Below are positions 37,001 to 46,425 of a stretch of DNA of 64,000 nt, piece after piece. Origin of the DNA: Microcoleus vaginatus PCC 9802 (GTDB taxonomy: Bacteria > Cyanobacteriota > Cyanobacteriia > Cyanobacteriales > Microcoleaceae). Position numbers and translations under genes: made by a program. The stretch spans positions 2,367,001 to 2,431,000 of the forward strand of contig CP031740.1 of NCBI GenBank assembly GCA_022701275.1, in the 5' to 3' direction. Position 1 is the stretch's first letter, and each line of letters opens with the position of its first letter. The notes under the pieces are model-generated. The model had not been told where the DNA came from, made no database searches, and was given only the letters and a program-made list of their open reading frames with translations.

Positions 37001-38428
37001 ATGGACGTTAAAGAAGTCTTGAGATTTGCCGAGGAGCTGGTTTTCGCCAAAACAGGAGAACACTTGGACGATCTGCAAGAAGCTATCTTGCGGGGTGCAT
37101 GGAAAGGTCAAAGATACTCTAAAATTGCAGAAGAATTTCACTGCACTGAAGGTCATGTCAGAAATGTAGCCTCTGAATTATGGCAAGTTCTCTCTAATGT
37201 CTTAGGTGAAGAACTCAATAAATCAAATTTTAAAACAACATTAGAAAGATGTCGATTCTCAATTATTTCATCAAAGTTTGCGAAAGACTGTACACAAATT
37301 AATAATGTCAATGTTTGTGGAGACACTTTGCAACCTCCCGAAGTTCCAAAAGAACGATCGCCCTCAACCCCCACCTCAGACACCTCCCAACCCCAAACCA
37401 GACTAGACTTAGCAGACGCACCTCATATTTCATTATTGTGCGATTCGCCTGATGGCGATAGCTTCGCTTCACGCACATCCGAACTCGCCACCCTCGAAAA
37501 ATCTATCGTCGAAGACAAGTGCAACCTTGCAGCCATATTAGGAATAAGCGGCATTGGCAAAACCGCACTTTCCCTCCACCTAATACAAAAAATTCAGCAT
37601 AACTTTGAATGCGTCATCTGGCGAAGTCTCCGCCACTCCCCACCCTTAGAAACTACCCTAAAAACTCTGCTAGAATTTCTCTTAAATAAACCAGCAATCG
37701 AACTCTCTAGCAGCATCCCCGATCGACTTTCCCTGTTAATGGAATATCTGCGAAAAAACCGCTGTCTCATCATCTTCGACGACGTGCAAACCATTCTCAG
37801 CAGCGGACAACTAGCAGGAAATTACCGCCCAGAATGCGAAAATTACAGCATTCTATTCAGACAAATCGGAGAAACAACCCACAACAGTTGTTTAATCCTC
37901 AACAGTTGGGAACCACCCAGAGAAATTACCGCCTTAAAAGGTGAAAATTCCCCAGTGCGCGCCTTGCAACTCAAAGGCATAGGTATAGCCTCTACCGAAA
38001 TTTTCCGACATAAAAGGTTACTCAATCCCGAAAAATGGGAAAACCTAATTAACGCCTACCGAGGCAATCCATTGTGGTTGAAAATAGTCGCCACCACGAT
38101 TCAGGAAATATTCCGAGGTAGGGTTGCAGAATTTTTAAAATATGATAGGCTATTCTTAGGGGAAGAATTGGCAGCAACATTGCACCCGCAGATAAATCGT
38201 TTGTCAGAATTAGAGAAAAAGCTAATCTCCCAGCTCAGCCACGAAGTGAATCCAGTTTCAATAGAGCAGTTGCTAAAAGATGCGGATTTATCGCCCTCCG
38301 AGTTATTCAACGGGCTGCAATCTTTGGGGAGGCGATCGTTCGTTGAAATAGAAGAACAGGAGAATGAAACGCTATTCAGCGTTTGTCCTGTGGTGAAACA
38401 ATATGTGGTTTCAAATCCAGTTAATTAG
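37001..38428 (+). CDS. vMAP-type HTH fused to STAND NTPase (NB-ARC-like)
   Basis: 475 aa. Residues 1-75 are the cyanobacterial vMAP N-terminal HTH (FAEELVFAKTGEHLDDLQEAILRG..YSKIAEEF). A variable Pro/Ser linker reaches about residue 140. The NTPase has a P-loop GISGIGKTAL at 181-190, Walker B RCLIIFDDVQTIL and an ILNSWEPPREI block, then a winged-helix region. There is no C-terminal WD40 or TPR sensor, which most family members have, so the protein ends at the switch domain. STAND NTPases are ligand-activated switches, including the bacterial Avs defence proteins. It is divergent from the HTH-dynamin gene across 200 bp. Role inferred only. Confidence 0.82.
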   Translation: MDVKEVLRFAEELVFAKTGEHLDDLQEAILRGAWKGQRYSKIAEEFHCTEGHVRNVASELWQVLSNVLGEELNKSNFKTTLERCRFSIISSKFAKDCTQINNVNVCGDTLQPPEVPKERSPSTPTSDTSQPQTRLDLADAPHISLLCDSPDGDSFASRTSELATLEKSIVEDKCNLAAILGISGIGKTALSLHLIQKIQHNFECVIWRSLRHSPPLETTLKTLLEFLLNKPAIELSSSIPDRLSLLMEYLRKNRCLIIFDDVQTILSSGQLAGNYRPECENYSILFRQIGETTHNSCLILNSWEPPREITALKGENSPVRALQLKGIGIASTEIFRHKRLLNPEKWENLINAYRGNPLWLKIVATTIQEIFRGRVAEFLKYDRLFLGEELAATLHPQINRLSELEKKLISQLSHEVNPVSIEQLLKDADLSPSELFNGLQSLGRRSFVEIEEQENETLFSVCPVVKQYVVSNPVN

Positions 38429-38439
38429 CCACGATATCT

Positions 38440-38499
38440 GTAGGGACACGGCAATGCCTTGTCCCCAATTTTGAGGACACGGCAATGCCGTGTCCCTAC
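38440..38499. repeat. GGGACACGGCAATGCC palindromic repeat pair
   Basis: Two tandem copies of a cyanobacterial palindromic repeat: TAGGGACACGGCAATGCC at 38441 and GGACACGGCAATGCCGTGTCC at about 38474-38494. The second is itself palindromic, so large hairpins form. The first copy has a single-base change (GCCTTGTCCC). Location is directly after the STAND gene. Confidence 0.8.
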
Positions 38500-38524
38500 C
38501 GGCAGCGATGATTTAATATGAAAT

Positions 38525-39124
38525 ATGAATACTGCTGAACCTTCATTAACTAAAACAGAATTAAGAAAATCGCTCCTCAACACCCGCAAATCCCTATCAG
38601 CACAAGAATGGAGACAAAAGAGCGATCGCATCTGCAATCACCTACAAAACTCGCCCCAATTCACCGAAGCAAAAACAATCCTCGCCTACTTCAGTTGTCG
38701 CCAAGAACCAGATTTAAGTCCCCTATTTGTAACTCACCGCAAATGGGGATTTCCACGCTGTGTCGGCAAAGAGCTATCTTGGCACATCTGGCAGCCCGGA
38801 GACGCTTTACATACTGGAGCTTATGGCATACTCGAACCCCTGCCGGATGCTCCTAAAATAGATTACTCAGAAGTAGATTTAATCCTCGTACCCGGTGTAG
38901 GCTGCGATGTTCGCGGGTATCGCTTGGGCTACGGCGGTGGCTATTACGACAGAATGCTCAGTTTAGCTGAGTGGGAATCACAAATTACGATCGGCATTAT
39001 CTTTGAATTTGCCTTGCTTGCCCAACTACCAGTTGACTCCTGGGATAAACCGCTGCACGGAATTTGCACGGAAAGCGATTTGACAATCGTACAGCAAAAA
39101 TCAAGAAGGTCGATCGAGCAATAA
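38525..39124 (+). CDS. 5-formyltetrahydrofolate cyclo-ligase
   Basis: 199 aa. It converts 5-formyl-THF to 5,10-methenyl-THF with ATP. LTKTELRKSLLNTRKSL is the usual N-terminus with basic ATP-binding residues. ILAYFSCRQEPDLSPL and the C-terminal VPGVGCDVRGYRLGYGGGYYDRML (nucleotide-binding glycine-rich region in two parts) are diagnostic. A plus-strand single gene. The next gene begins 102 bp downstream, so co-transcription is possible. Confidence 0.93.
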   Translation: MNTAEPSLTKTELRKSLLNTRKSLSAQEWRQKSDRICNHLQNSPQFTEAKTILAYFSCRQEPDLSPLFVTHRKWGFPRCVGKELSWHIWQPGDALHTGAYGILEPLPDAPKIDYSEVDLILVPGVGCDVRGYRLGYGGGYYDRMLSLAEWESQITIGIIFEFALLAQLPVDSWDKPLHGICTESDLTIVQQKSRRSIEQ

Positions 39125-39226
39125 ATTTTCAGAAATTATCCCTAGATCCATGTTTATATATATTCTATTTAGGACTTGCACAAGTCTTTTTGAATCTAGA
39201 ATCTAACACCTAAAATCTAAAATACT

Positions 39227-40000
39227 ATGGCCCAGCGCTACGTTCGAGTAAAAACAACACAAGGACACATCCATTACGGTTTACTGCAACTCAGCCACAG
39301 CGTTCAAGTATTTGATGCACCGCCCTGGTTAAAAGGACAACCAACCGATTTGGAACTTTCACCAGATACTTACCAAATTCTCGCCCCGTGTTCTCCCTCA
39401 AAAATTGTAGCCGTAGGCAAAAATTATGTCGATCACGCCGCCGAGATGGGAACCCCAGTACCGGAAGAACCCCTGCTGTTTTTCAAGCCTCCGAGTGCTG
39501 TCATCCGTGCTGGTGCAGCGATTCGCTATCCACAGCAGTCGGAAAGGGTAGACTACGAAGGAGAATTGGCCCTGGTAATTGGCGAACATTGTACCAACTG
39601 CACTCCCGAACAAGCACATAGCAAAATTTGGGGCTATACGATCGCCAACGACGTAACAGCCAGAGATTTGCAAAAGCGGGACAACCAGTGGGCGAGGGCC
39701 AAAGGGTTCGATACATTTTGTCCGTTGGGGCCTTGGATTGTCCGCGAACTGAGTCCTGCTGCACAATTGCAGACTTTTGTCAATGAGAGCGAGCGACCGG
39801 TACAGTCATCCCAGATCGATCGCATGGTATTTTCGCCAGACTTTCTCGTCTCCTACATCAGTCAAGTAATGACCCTAATTCCAGGCGATGTGATACTGAC
39901 TGGAACTCCGCAAGGAGTAGGGCCGCTACAAATAGGCGATCGAGTCCGCATCGAAATAGAAGGCATTGGCAGCCTTGAAAATACAGTTGTCAGTTGTTAG
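39227..40000 (+). CDS. Fumarylacetoacetate hydrolase-family protein
   Basis: 257 aa. SKIVAVGKNYVDHAAEMG is the start of the catalytic domain; EPLLFFKPPSAVI and the metal-binding VDYEGELALVIG (Glu-x-Glu pattern) follow. NDVTARDLQKRDNQWARAKGFDTFCPLGPWI is the classic FAH signature. The first 55 residues form a small beta domain. Members hydrolyse or decarboxylate beta-keto acids such as oxaloacetate; the substrate here cannot be fixed by sequence. Confidence 0.92.
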   Translation: MAQRYVRVKTTQGHIHYGLLQLSHSVQVFDAPPWLKGQPTDLELSPDTYQILAPCSPSKIVAVGKNYVDHAAEMGTPVPEEPLLFFKPPSAVIRAGAAIRYPQQSERVDYEGELALVIGEHCTNCTPEQAHSKIWGYTIANDVTARDLQKRDNQWARAKGFDTFCPLGPWIVRELSPAAQLQTFVNESERPVQSSQIDRMVFSPDFLVSYISQVMTLIPGDVILTGTPQGVGPLQIGDRVRIEIEGIGSLENTVVSC

Positions 40001-40069
40001 TAGCTGTTGGGAATTGGAAATTGGTAATTAGAACCAACAGTCAACAGTCAACCGTCAACTGCCAATTGA

Positions 40070-40543
40070 CTAACGTACCTGCATATAAACAGCATCCGAA
40101 AGCGGAGGAATCTCTGCATAGCGTCCCAAAAGCGACTGCACGACTGCATATACAAATGCAGCAAAAGCGCCCAAAAACACCATGTTATAAAGAGTTTCCG
40201 CAATAAATGCGACTTGGACGCCGTTAGAAAAAATCGGCAAAACCAGACCGCACAGCATCAAAACAATGTCTAAAAGAATCGCCTGCATCGCATTAAAACG
40301 AATGAAGTGACTGATGTTTTCGTTTCTAACTACTCCTAAATACAGAGCAAAGAAGATAATCAAGCTAGCAAAGGGCAAACTATAAATCTGCATCAATGGA
40401 GCTAGCGGTATCAACAACAGTTGCAGGACAGGAAACTGTTGAAACAGAAACCTGCCAAAGGCAAGCCCGTCAATCAGCGGGAGCAAATAAGGCAAAGAAG
40501 CAAAAATCCGGTCTCGAACAGTTGTAGACCCGCGCCAAGTCAT
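40070..40543 (-). CDS. Tic20-family membrane protein
   Basis: 157 aa with four predicted membrane helices (about residues 15-32, 50-68, 90-110, 120-140). RDRIFASLPYLLPLIDGLAFG is the conserved first block. The plastid homologue forms the inner-envelope protein import channel; in cyanobacteria the role is not established. The final residues lie within the short repeats after the FAH-family gene, with which it is convergent. Confidence 0.88.
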   Translation of the reverse strand: MTWRGSTTVRDRIFASLPYLLPLIDGLAFGRFLFQQFPVLQLLLIPLAPLMQIYSLPFASLIIFFALYLGVVRNENISHFIRFNAMQAILLDIVLMLCGLVLPIFSNGVQVAFIAETLYNMVFLGAFAAFVYAVVQSLLGRYAEIPPLSDAVYMQVR

Positions 40544-40685
40544 AATGAACTCTCCTGAGTCGATCGATTAACTATTAATTCCATTAAACTCAGGATAACG
40601 CAGCAGCAGGGTTTGTGTTTCGACTCTGCCGGAACTTGCTTTTCACTCAGCACGGAGCAGCCTCAACTACCAACGGCAGGCTTTC

Positions 40686-40883
40686 TTATTTAATATTGGC
40701 AATGACGAAGCCCATTTGACACTCGTACCGATCGGGCAAATTTTCCGTAGGTTTAGCAACTGGATGTCCGCAGCGAAGCTCTCCACCGCTCCAGCGCGGT
40801 TGGCCAGTGCGATCTGCCAGCAAACAACTTTGGCAAACACACTGAGGGGCAAGCATCTGATTTTCCATTAAAATGACTAACAT
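40686..40883 (-). CDS. Small Cys/His-rich conserved protein
   Basis: 65 aa. CVCQSCLLADRTGQPRW, then LRCGHPVA and YECQMGF, give five Cys and one His in zinc-ribbon-like spacing. GGAGG lies seven bases before the ATG at 40883, supporting this start over the shorter MENQM. I recall similar short proteins in cyanobacteria but know no function. Alone between the Tic20 gene and glyA. Confidence 0.6.
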   Translation of the reverse strand: MLVILMENQMLAPQCVCQSCLLADRTGQPRWSGGELRCGHPVAKPTENLPDRYECQMGFVIANIK

Positions 40884-41051
40884 TTGATACCTCCGGCAGG
40901 CTTCACACCAGTAATTTCATTGTATGTCAGGAGTTGGGGACAAACCGCTTAACCTGAACACAACGTAATATTTATGTCAATGGTGCGAAATCCGTAGTAG
41001 GGTATAAGATCCCCAATTCCCAATCCCAAAATTGTCAAGAGGTTGATTATT

Positions 41052-42335
41052 GTGACGGACACTAACTTAGAATTCCTTTCCAAAACCGATCCGCTGATTG
41101 CCGATTTAATCGGGCAAGAGCTCCAGCGGCAACGAGACCACCTAGAACTCATCGCCAGCGAAAACTTTACCTCCGCAGCCGTAATGGCAGCTCAAGGCTC
41201 AGTGCTGACCAATAAATACGCCGAAGGACTGCCAGCGAAACGGTACTACGGCGGCTGCGAATTTATTGACGGCATCGAGCAAATCGCGATCGACCGCGCC
41301 AAACAGCTCTTTGGAGCCGCTCACGCCAACGTCCAGCCCCACTCCGGCGCTCAAGCCAACTTTGCAGTATTTTTGAGCTTGCTGGAACCCGGAGACGGAA
41401 TTATGGGCATGGATTTGTCCCACGGCGGACACTTGACCCACGGTTCGCCGGTCAACGTATCCGGGAAATGGTTCAAAGCTTTTCACTACGGCGTCAGCCA
41501 AGAAACAGAACAGCTCGACTATGACGAAATTTTGGCACTTGCCAAAGAAAACCGACCGAAATTGCTAATTTGTGGCTATTCAGCATATTCGCGAATTATC
41601 GACTTTGAGAAGTTTAGAGCGATCGCCGACGAAATCGGAGCCTACCTGCTCGCCGACATCGCCCACATCGCCGGGTTAGTCGCCACAGGGCACCACCCCA
41701 ACCCCCTCCCCCACTGTCACGCAGTCACCACCACCACTCACAAAACCCTGCGCGGCCCCCGTGGTGGCTTGATTATGACTAATGACCCGGAATTAGGTAA
41801 AAAGTTTGACAAAGCTGTGTTCCCCGGCACTCAAGGTGGCCCCTTAGAACACGTCATTGCGGGCAAAGCAGTAGCTTTCGGCGAAGCCTTAAAGCCTGAA
41901 TTTAAAACTTATTCCGCTCAAGTAATTGAAAATGCGCGCGCTTTAGCTGCACAGTTGCAGCAGCGGGGTTTAAAACTCGTTTCCGGCGGCACGGACAATC
42001 ACTTAATGCTAGTTGATTTGCGATCGGTAAATATGACAGGCAAGCAAGCGGACCAATTAGTCAGCGGTGTGAATATTACTGCTAATAAAAATACCGTGCC
42101 TTTCGATCCGGCATCGCCCTTTGTCACCAGCGGTTTGAGACTCGGTTCGCCGGCGATGACCACCAGGGGAATGGGAACAGCAGAATTTACCGAGATTGGC
42201 AATATTATTGCCGATCGCCTGCTAAATCCAGATGATGAAAGCGTCGCCGCCGACTGCCTGCGTCGAGTAGCAGCACTGTGCGATCGCTTCCCCTTATATC
42301 CCCACTTGTACTTGAAAGTGCCGGCATTAGCTTAA
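41052..42335 (+). CDS. glyA: Serine hydroxymethyltransferase
   Basis: 427 aa from GTG 41052, preceded by AGAGG; the TTG at 41043 adds only three residues. PLP enzyme interconverting serine and glycine while loading one-carbon units on tetrahydrofolate. [29 protein letters not shown] and the PLP-lysine block [13 protein letters not shown] are intact. [11 protein letters not shown] and [12 protein letters not shown] complete the family pattern. Stand-alone housekeeping gene. Confidence 0.97.
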   Translation: MTDTNLEFLSKTDPLIADLIGQELQRQRDHLELIASENFTSAAVMAAQGSVLTNKYAEGLPAKRYYGGCEFIDGIEQIAIDRAKQLFGAAHANVQPHSGAQANFAVFLSLLEPGDGIMGMDLSHGGHLTHGSPVNVSGKWFKAFHYGVSQETEQLDYDEILALAKENRPKLLICGYSAYSRIIDFEKFRAIADEIGAYLLADIAHIAGLVATGHHPNPLPHCHAVTTTTHKTLRGPRGGLIMTNDPELGKKFDKAVFPGTQGGPLEHVIAGKAVAFGEALKPEFKTYSAQVIENARALAAQLQQRGLKLVSGGTDNHLMLVDLRSVNMTGKQADQLVSGVNITANKNTVPFDPASPFVTSGLRLGSPAMTTRGMGTAEFTEIGNIIADRLLNPDDESVAADCLRRVAALCDRFPLYPHLYLKVPALA

Positions 42336-42789
42336 TTTTCCTGATCGGCAATGGGAAATTGGTAGTTGGAAGTGTACGGGTAAAAGGGTAAAAGAGCACG
42401 AAAAGATTGAGAGTTGCCGGTAGCGATATTGACAAGCGGTTTTCACCAAAAATATCGATCGCCAATACGGTTTTTAGTAAAGATATTTGTCGGGCGGGGC
42501 TGGTTTGACTAACGGTATTTGTCGGTTGCGAAAGATACCGCTCAACTGAGCTCGCTCGCCAAATATTGATTTTTTTGCTCGCGAAAGAGTCGATATTTCC
42601 AATCGTTAATTCGAGAGTTATGAATGAAAAACCTCACAATTCGCCCCAGGGCAACTGCCATTGCGGCAAATCTCCGACTCCCAAACCCCCAGTCGCTCTT
42701 CAAGATGTTTCCTTGTTATAAGCCATCTGAAATGTAGTAGACTCTGCCTGACAGCCTAATTGCCCCGCACTATTTAAAATTGATTTCAG
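42336..42789. other. glyA-to-glycosyltransferase gap with a possible 33-aa ORF
   Basis: 454 bp. At 42620-42721 a 33-codon frame, ATG with GAGAG just upstream, reads NEKPHNSPQGNCHCGKSPTPKPP and continues to a TAA; CHCG and the prolines are its only notable features. It may be a tiny gene or chance. The rest has short hairpins such as GGTATTTGTC near 42513 but no firm feature. Confidence 0.3.
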
Positions 42790-43845
42790 ATGCCGTACCA
42801 GTATCTGTACCACATACTCGCTTTTCTGGTTTCTGCGATCATCGTCCTCTGGAGTACGCCAATAGTCAAAAAAATTGGTCTCAAAAGCGGGCGAGTCGAT
42901 CGGCCAGGCGAGCGAAAAGTCCACAAGCGCCCGATGGTGCGCCTGGGAGGAGTTTCCATCTTTCTCGGCACTATCACTGCCCTCTTATTTGTCTGGCTCT
43001 CAGGAGGCTTCATCGATGCTAACGGACAAGTTCTCAATCCCAAAGACGAATACGAAATTTGGGGAGTCACCCTCGGTGGCATCGGATTCTTCCTCATCGG
43101 TTTAGCAGACGACCTATTTTCGCTCTCGGCATTAAAACGCTTGCTCATGCAAATTGGCGTATCCAGCATCGTTTGGATGGCAGGCGTACAAATTGAGTTT
43201 CTCACAGTTCCCTCCCTGGGATTGACTAATATTGGCTGGCTGAGCTTGCCAATTACCGTGATTTGGCTTGTAGGCATGGCGAATGCCATCAACTGGATTG
43301 ACGGTTTGGACGGTTTAGCTGCCGGAGTTTCAGGGATTGCAGCAGTTGTAATGCTGATTGTCAGTCTGGCGATGCACCAACCGGCGGCGGCCCTGATTGC
43401 AGCGGCTTTAGCTGGCGGGGCCTTGGGATTTCTGCGCTACAACTTCAATCCGGCTCAAATCTTTATGGGAGATGGCGGGGCTTATTTTATCGGGTTTACT
43501 CTTGCTGGAGTGGGAGTAATTGGGTTAGTTAAAACTACGGCTGTTACTTCTGTGTTGCTGCCATATTTAATTTTAGCTGTACCGATTTTAGATATGTCGG
43601 CGGTGATTCTCGATCGACTTCGCAACGGCAAGTCACCGTTTATTGCTGACAAGCGCCACCTCCACCACCGACTTCTACAAGCCGGACTATCCCATCGATT
43701 TGCGGTTTTATTTATTTACTCGCTGACACTGTGGGTAGGAAGTTTAGCCCTAGCTTTTTCGCTTCCCAGCGGCGTAATTTACGCTATGGGTGCAACAAGT
43801 TTGCTGGGATATGCTAGCTGGAAAGTTTGGAGACACGCTAGGTGA
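42790..43845 (+). CDS. WecA/MraY-family undecaprenyl-phosphate N-acetylhexosamine-1-phosphate transferase
   Basis: 351 aa with about ten membrane helices. VDRPGERKVHKRPMVRLGG, GLADDLFSL, NAINWIDGLDGLAAG, FMGDGGAYFIGF and the HLHHRLLQ loop are the five cytosolic catalytic motifs. It starts lipid-linked glycan synthesis by moving a HexNAc-phosphate to undecaprenyl phosphate. It is WecA-like rather than MraY by the HLHHRL motif. The initiating sugar is unknown. The stop is followed directly by an STRR tract, and cinA is 173 bp downstream. Confidence 0.93.
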   Translation: MPYQYLYHILAFLVSAIIVLWSTPIVKKIGLKSGRVDRPGERKVHKRPMVRLGGVSIFLGTITALLFVWLSGGFIDANGQVLNPKDEYEIWGVTLGGIGFFLIGLADDLFSLSALKRLLMQIGVSSIVWMAGVQIEFLTVPSLGLTNIGWLSLPITVIWLVGMANAINWIDGLDGLAAGVSGIAAVVMLIVSLAMHQPAAALIAAALAGGALGFLRYNFNPAQIFMGDGGAYFIGFTLAGVGVIGLVKTTAVTSVLLPYLILAVPILDMSAVILDRLRNGKSPFIADKRHLHHRLLQAGLSHRFAVLFIYSLTLWVGSLALAFSLPSGVIYAMGATSLLGYASWKVWRHAR

Positions 43846-43847
43846 AG

Positions 43848-44013
43848 GAAGAAGGAAGAAGGAAGAAGGAAGAAGAAAGAAGGAAGAAGGAAGAAGGAAG
43901 AAAGAATAAAAATAATTTCTAATGCCCCATGCCCAATTCCCCAATTCCCCAATTCCCCAATTCCCCAATTCCCCAATCTAAAATCCGAAATCTAAAATCT
44001 AAAATCTAAAATC
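43848..44013. repeat. Short tandem repeat cluster upstream of cinA
   Basis: Three different tandem tracts in a row: GAAGGAA heptamers (about 43848-43905), AATTCCCC octamer-like units (about 43932-43977) and AAATCTA heptamers (about 43985-44012). Together they span nearly the whole gap between the transferase and cinA. Confidence 0.85.
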
Positions 44014-44018
44014 GAATA

Positions 44019-45275
44019 ATGGTTGCTGAAATTATTTGTGTTGGCACTGAATTGCTGTTAGGCGATATTCTTAATAGCAATGCCCAGTTTTTAGCCAAAG
44101 AATTAGCGAGTCTGGGAATCCCTCACTACTATCAAACAGTGGTGGGGGATAATCCAGAACGCATCAAACAAGTGTTAGAAATCGCTGTCAGCCGATCGCA
44201 GCTTTTGCTCTTCACCGGAGGCCTGGGCCCCACACCAGACGATCTGACAGTCGAAACGATCGCCGATTTTTTTGGGGTTCCTCTCATCGAAAAGCCGGAA
44301 ATTATTGCCGATATCGAATACAAATTTGCCCAGCGGGGACGCACCATGAGTCCCAGCAATCGCAAACAAGCTTTAATTCCAGAAAGTGCGGACATTCTGC
44401 CGAACCGCAGCGGTTCTGCACCGGGCATTATTTGGCAGCCGGTTTCTAACGTGACAGTAATGACATTCCCGGGCGTACCGGCGGAAATGCACTTGATGTG
44501 GCAAGAAACCGCGGTTCCTTACCTGAAAAATGCCGGCTGGTGCAGCGCAACTATTTACAGCCGGACATTAAAATTTTGGGGGATTGCTGAGTCGGCATTG
44601 GCCGAAAAAGTAGATAGTTTTCTGAATTTAACTAATCCTACTGTAGCTCCCTACGCCAATCACGGCGAAGTCAAACTGCGGATTTCGGCCCGCGCGGAGT
44701 CGTCCCTGGCTGCGAAAAACTTGATTGAGCCGATCGAACAACAATTGCGCCAAATTGCGGGCTCGGACTGTTACGGTGCTGATAGCGATACCCTGGCTTC
44801 GACTGTGGGCCAATTGTTGCTGGATGCGGGGCAAACTCTTAGCGTGGCTGAATCCTGCACCGGAGGAGGATTGGGGGCGATGCTAACTGGAGTTCCCGGC
44901 AGTTCATGCTACTTTTTAGGTGGGATAATTTCTTACGACAATCGGGTCAAAGAAGGATTATTAGGTGTTAATCCACAAGATTTAGCGGAATTTGGGGCAG
45001 TCAGCCACCAAGTGGCAAAACAAATGGCTGCGGGAGTTCGCGCCAGCCTCAATACCAATTGGGGATTGAGCATTACAGGCATCGCCGGGCCCGGAGGCGG
45101 CACAGATGCTAAACCAGTGGGACTGGTTTATGTTGGTTTAGCAGGGCCCCACGGCGACGCAGAAAGTTTTGAATACCGCTTTGGCGATGCCAGAGGCCGC
45201 GATTGGATTCGGAATCTGAGTAGCTGTACGGCGCTCGATCGGCTCCGCCGTAAATTATTGTTGGCAAAAGCGTAG
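44019..45275 (+). CDS. cinA: CinA-family protein (damage-inducible / nicotinamide-nucleotide amidase)
   Basis: 418 aa, the two-domain form. The N-terminal MoCF-like domain has EIICVGTELLLGDILNSNAQ and FTGGLGPTPDDLT. The C-terminal CinA domain has LSVAESCTGGGLGAMLTGVPGSS and GIAGPGGGTDAKPVG, with the catalytic Ser in ESCTGG. It deamidates NMN to NaMN in pyridine nucleotide recycling; in competent bacteria it is also linked to DNA uptake. Two bases separate the ORF from an AAATCTA repeat tract that must replace a standard ribosome site. Confidence 0.95.
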   Translation: MVAEIICVGTELLLGDILNSNAQFLAKELASLGIPHYYQTVVGDNPERIKQVLEIAVSRSQLLLFTGGLGPTPDDLTVETIADFFGVPLIEKPEIIADIEYKFAQRGRTMSPSNRKQALIPESADILPNRSGSAPGIIWQPVSNVTVMTFPGVPAEMHLMWQETAVPYLKNAGWCSATIYSRTLKFWGIAESALAEKVDSFLNLTNPTVAPYANHGEVKLRISARAESSLAAKNLIEPIEQQLRQIAGSDCYGADSDTLASTVGQLLLDAGQTLSVAESCTGGGLGAMLTGVPGSSCYFLGGIISYDNRVKEGLLGVNPQDLAEFGAVSHQVAKQMAAGVRASLNTNWGLSITGIAGPGGGTDAKPVGLVYVGLAGPHGDAESFEYRFGDARGRDWIRNLSSCTALDRLRRKLLLAKA

Positions 45276-45574
45276 AAAAAATCCTACGGTTGGTCAATTG
45301 TCAACAGTCAACCCTAAGCTTAAGCTTTATTTAACACTCTCTACTCCGAGATAGTTCGGCAATATTCCGCTGGCCTATTGATTATCTGTAAAGATTCGTT
45401 ATGATAATAAGATAGGACTGATTGGCCAATATACTGACTCTCTCCATTGCTCAAAATAACCAGCAAGTGAGAAAGCAAGTTTGACCTTTGGTTTCAAAGT
45501 CGTGCTTGCTTATTTTCAGATATTTAGCCGTTGGTTTAGCAATCTAGACTATAAAAAAAGGAGCTATCCGTTCA

Positions 45575-45712
45575 ATGGAAGACATTGAAAAGGTGCTGGA
45601 ACAAATTAAAGAATGGGTTCGCAAGCTGATAGAAGGACTGCTGAGTCCCGAACCTGAACCGGAACTAGAACCGATTCGTATACCTGTCAACCAACCGAGG
45701 AATCGCAGGTAG
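45575..45712 (+). CDS. Small acidic protein, 45 aa
   Basis: ATG 45575 follows AAAAAAAGGAG (ending 45562). The frame reads MEDIEKVLEQIKEWVRKLIE, then GLLSPEPEPELEPIRIPVN and a basic tail. The first half is an amphipathic helix; the second is a Pro-Glu repeat. The strong ribosome site and regular composition argue for a real gene. I recognise no family. It lies between cinA and aroQ on the same strand. Confidence 0.55.
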   Translation: MEDIEKVLEQIKEWVRKLIEGLLSPEPEPELEPIRIPVNQPRNRR

Positions 45713-45817
45713 TCGGGACTGAATTAGAAGTTTGAGGTTTGAGGTTTGAGGTGGCAGACTGGTTCTAAATCTCATGTCAAAACTCTCATAGTTTTTGTTG
45801 CGCTGGAAATTTTAAAA

Positions 45818-46258
45818 TTGTTAAATATCCTGGTACTTCACGGCCCTAATCTGAATCTATTGGGTCAGCGAGAACCTGGAGTTTATGGTTCTGCGACTTT
45901 AAATGATATCAACAAGTTGCTAGAACGAGAAGCGCAAGCCCTCCAGGTGCAAGTCTCAATTCAGCAGTCGAATCATGAAGGGGTCTTGGTGGATGCAATT
46001 CACTCGATGTTAGGGCAGCACCAAGGCTTATTGATTAATGCTGGAGCTTATACTCATACGAGTGTGGCAATTAGAGACGCGATCGCCGCAGTGAATATCC
46101 CTGCGGTAGAAGTTCATCTGAGCAATATTTACCGGCGGGAAGCTTTTCGGCACCACTCGTTTATCGCAGCGGTGGCGATCGGGCAAATCAGCGGTTTTGG
46201 CTCAGAAAGTTATCGGTTGGGGTTGCAAGCTCTAGTTAGTTACCTGATTAAAAATTAA
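45818..46258 (+). CDS. aroQ: 3-dehydroquinate dehydratase, type II
   Basis: About 146 aa. Shikimate pathway enzyme removing water from 3-dehydroquinate. [17 protein letters not shown] holds the flexible active-site loop (Asn and Arg), with [29 protein letters not shown] and [18 protein letters not shown] completing the pattern. The TTG at 45818 gives [10 protein letters not shown] at the start and a normal length; longer in-frame starts up to 45746 add unconserved sequence. No clear ribosome site. Confidence 0.93.
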   Translation: MLNILVLHGPNLNLLGQREPGVYGSATLNDINKLLEREAQALQVQVSIQQSNHEGVLVDAIHSMLGQHQGLLINAGAYTHTSVAIRDAIAAVNIPAVEVHLSNIYRREAFRHHSFIAAVAIGQISGFGSESYRLGLQALVSYLIKN

Positions 46259-46425
46259 AAATTTACCGATTGTAGCGATCGGATGAGGGCAGGTTTTAGA
46301 TGGAAAACCAGCCCTTATATGTTTGGGGTGAATTCAAATTAATCACAAGAGTTAGGCAAAGAAGCAAACCAGGAAGAATTCTAAATTACCAATTACCAAT
46401 TACTAACAACTTGAGTTAAATTCAA

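Noticed and set aside
43848-44013. CRISPR-like array
   Set aside because: The units are 7-8 bp with no spacers of unique sequence; they are short tandem repeats.
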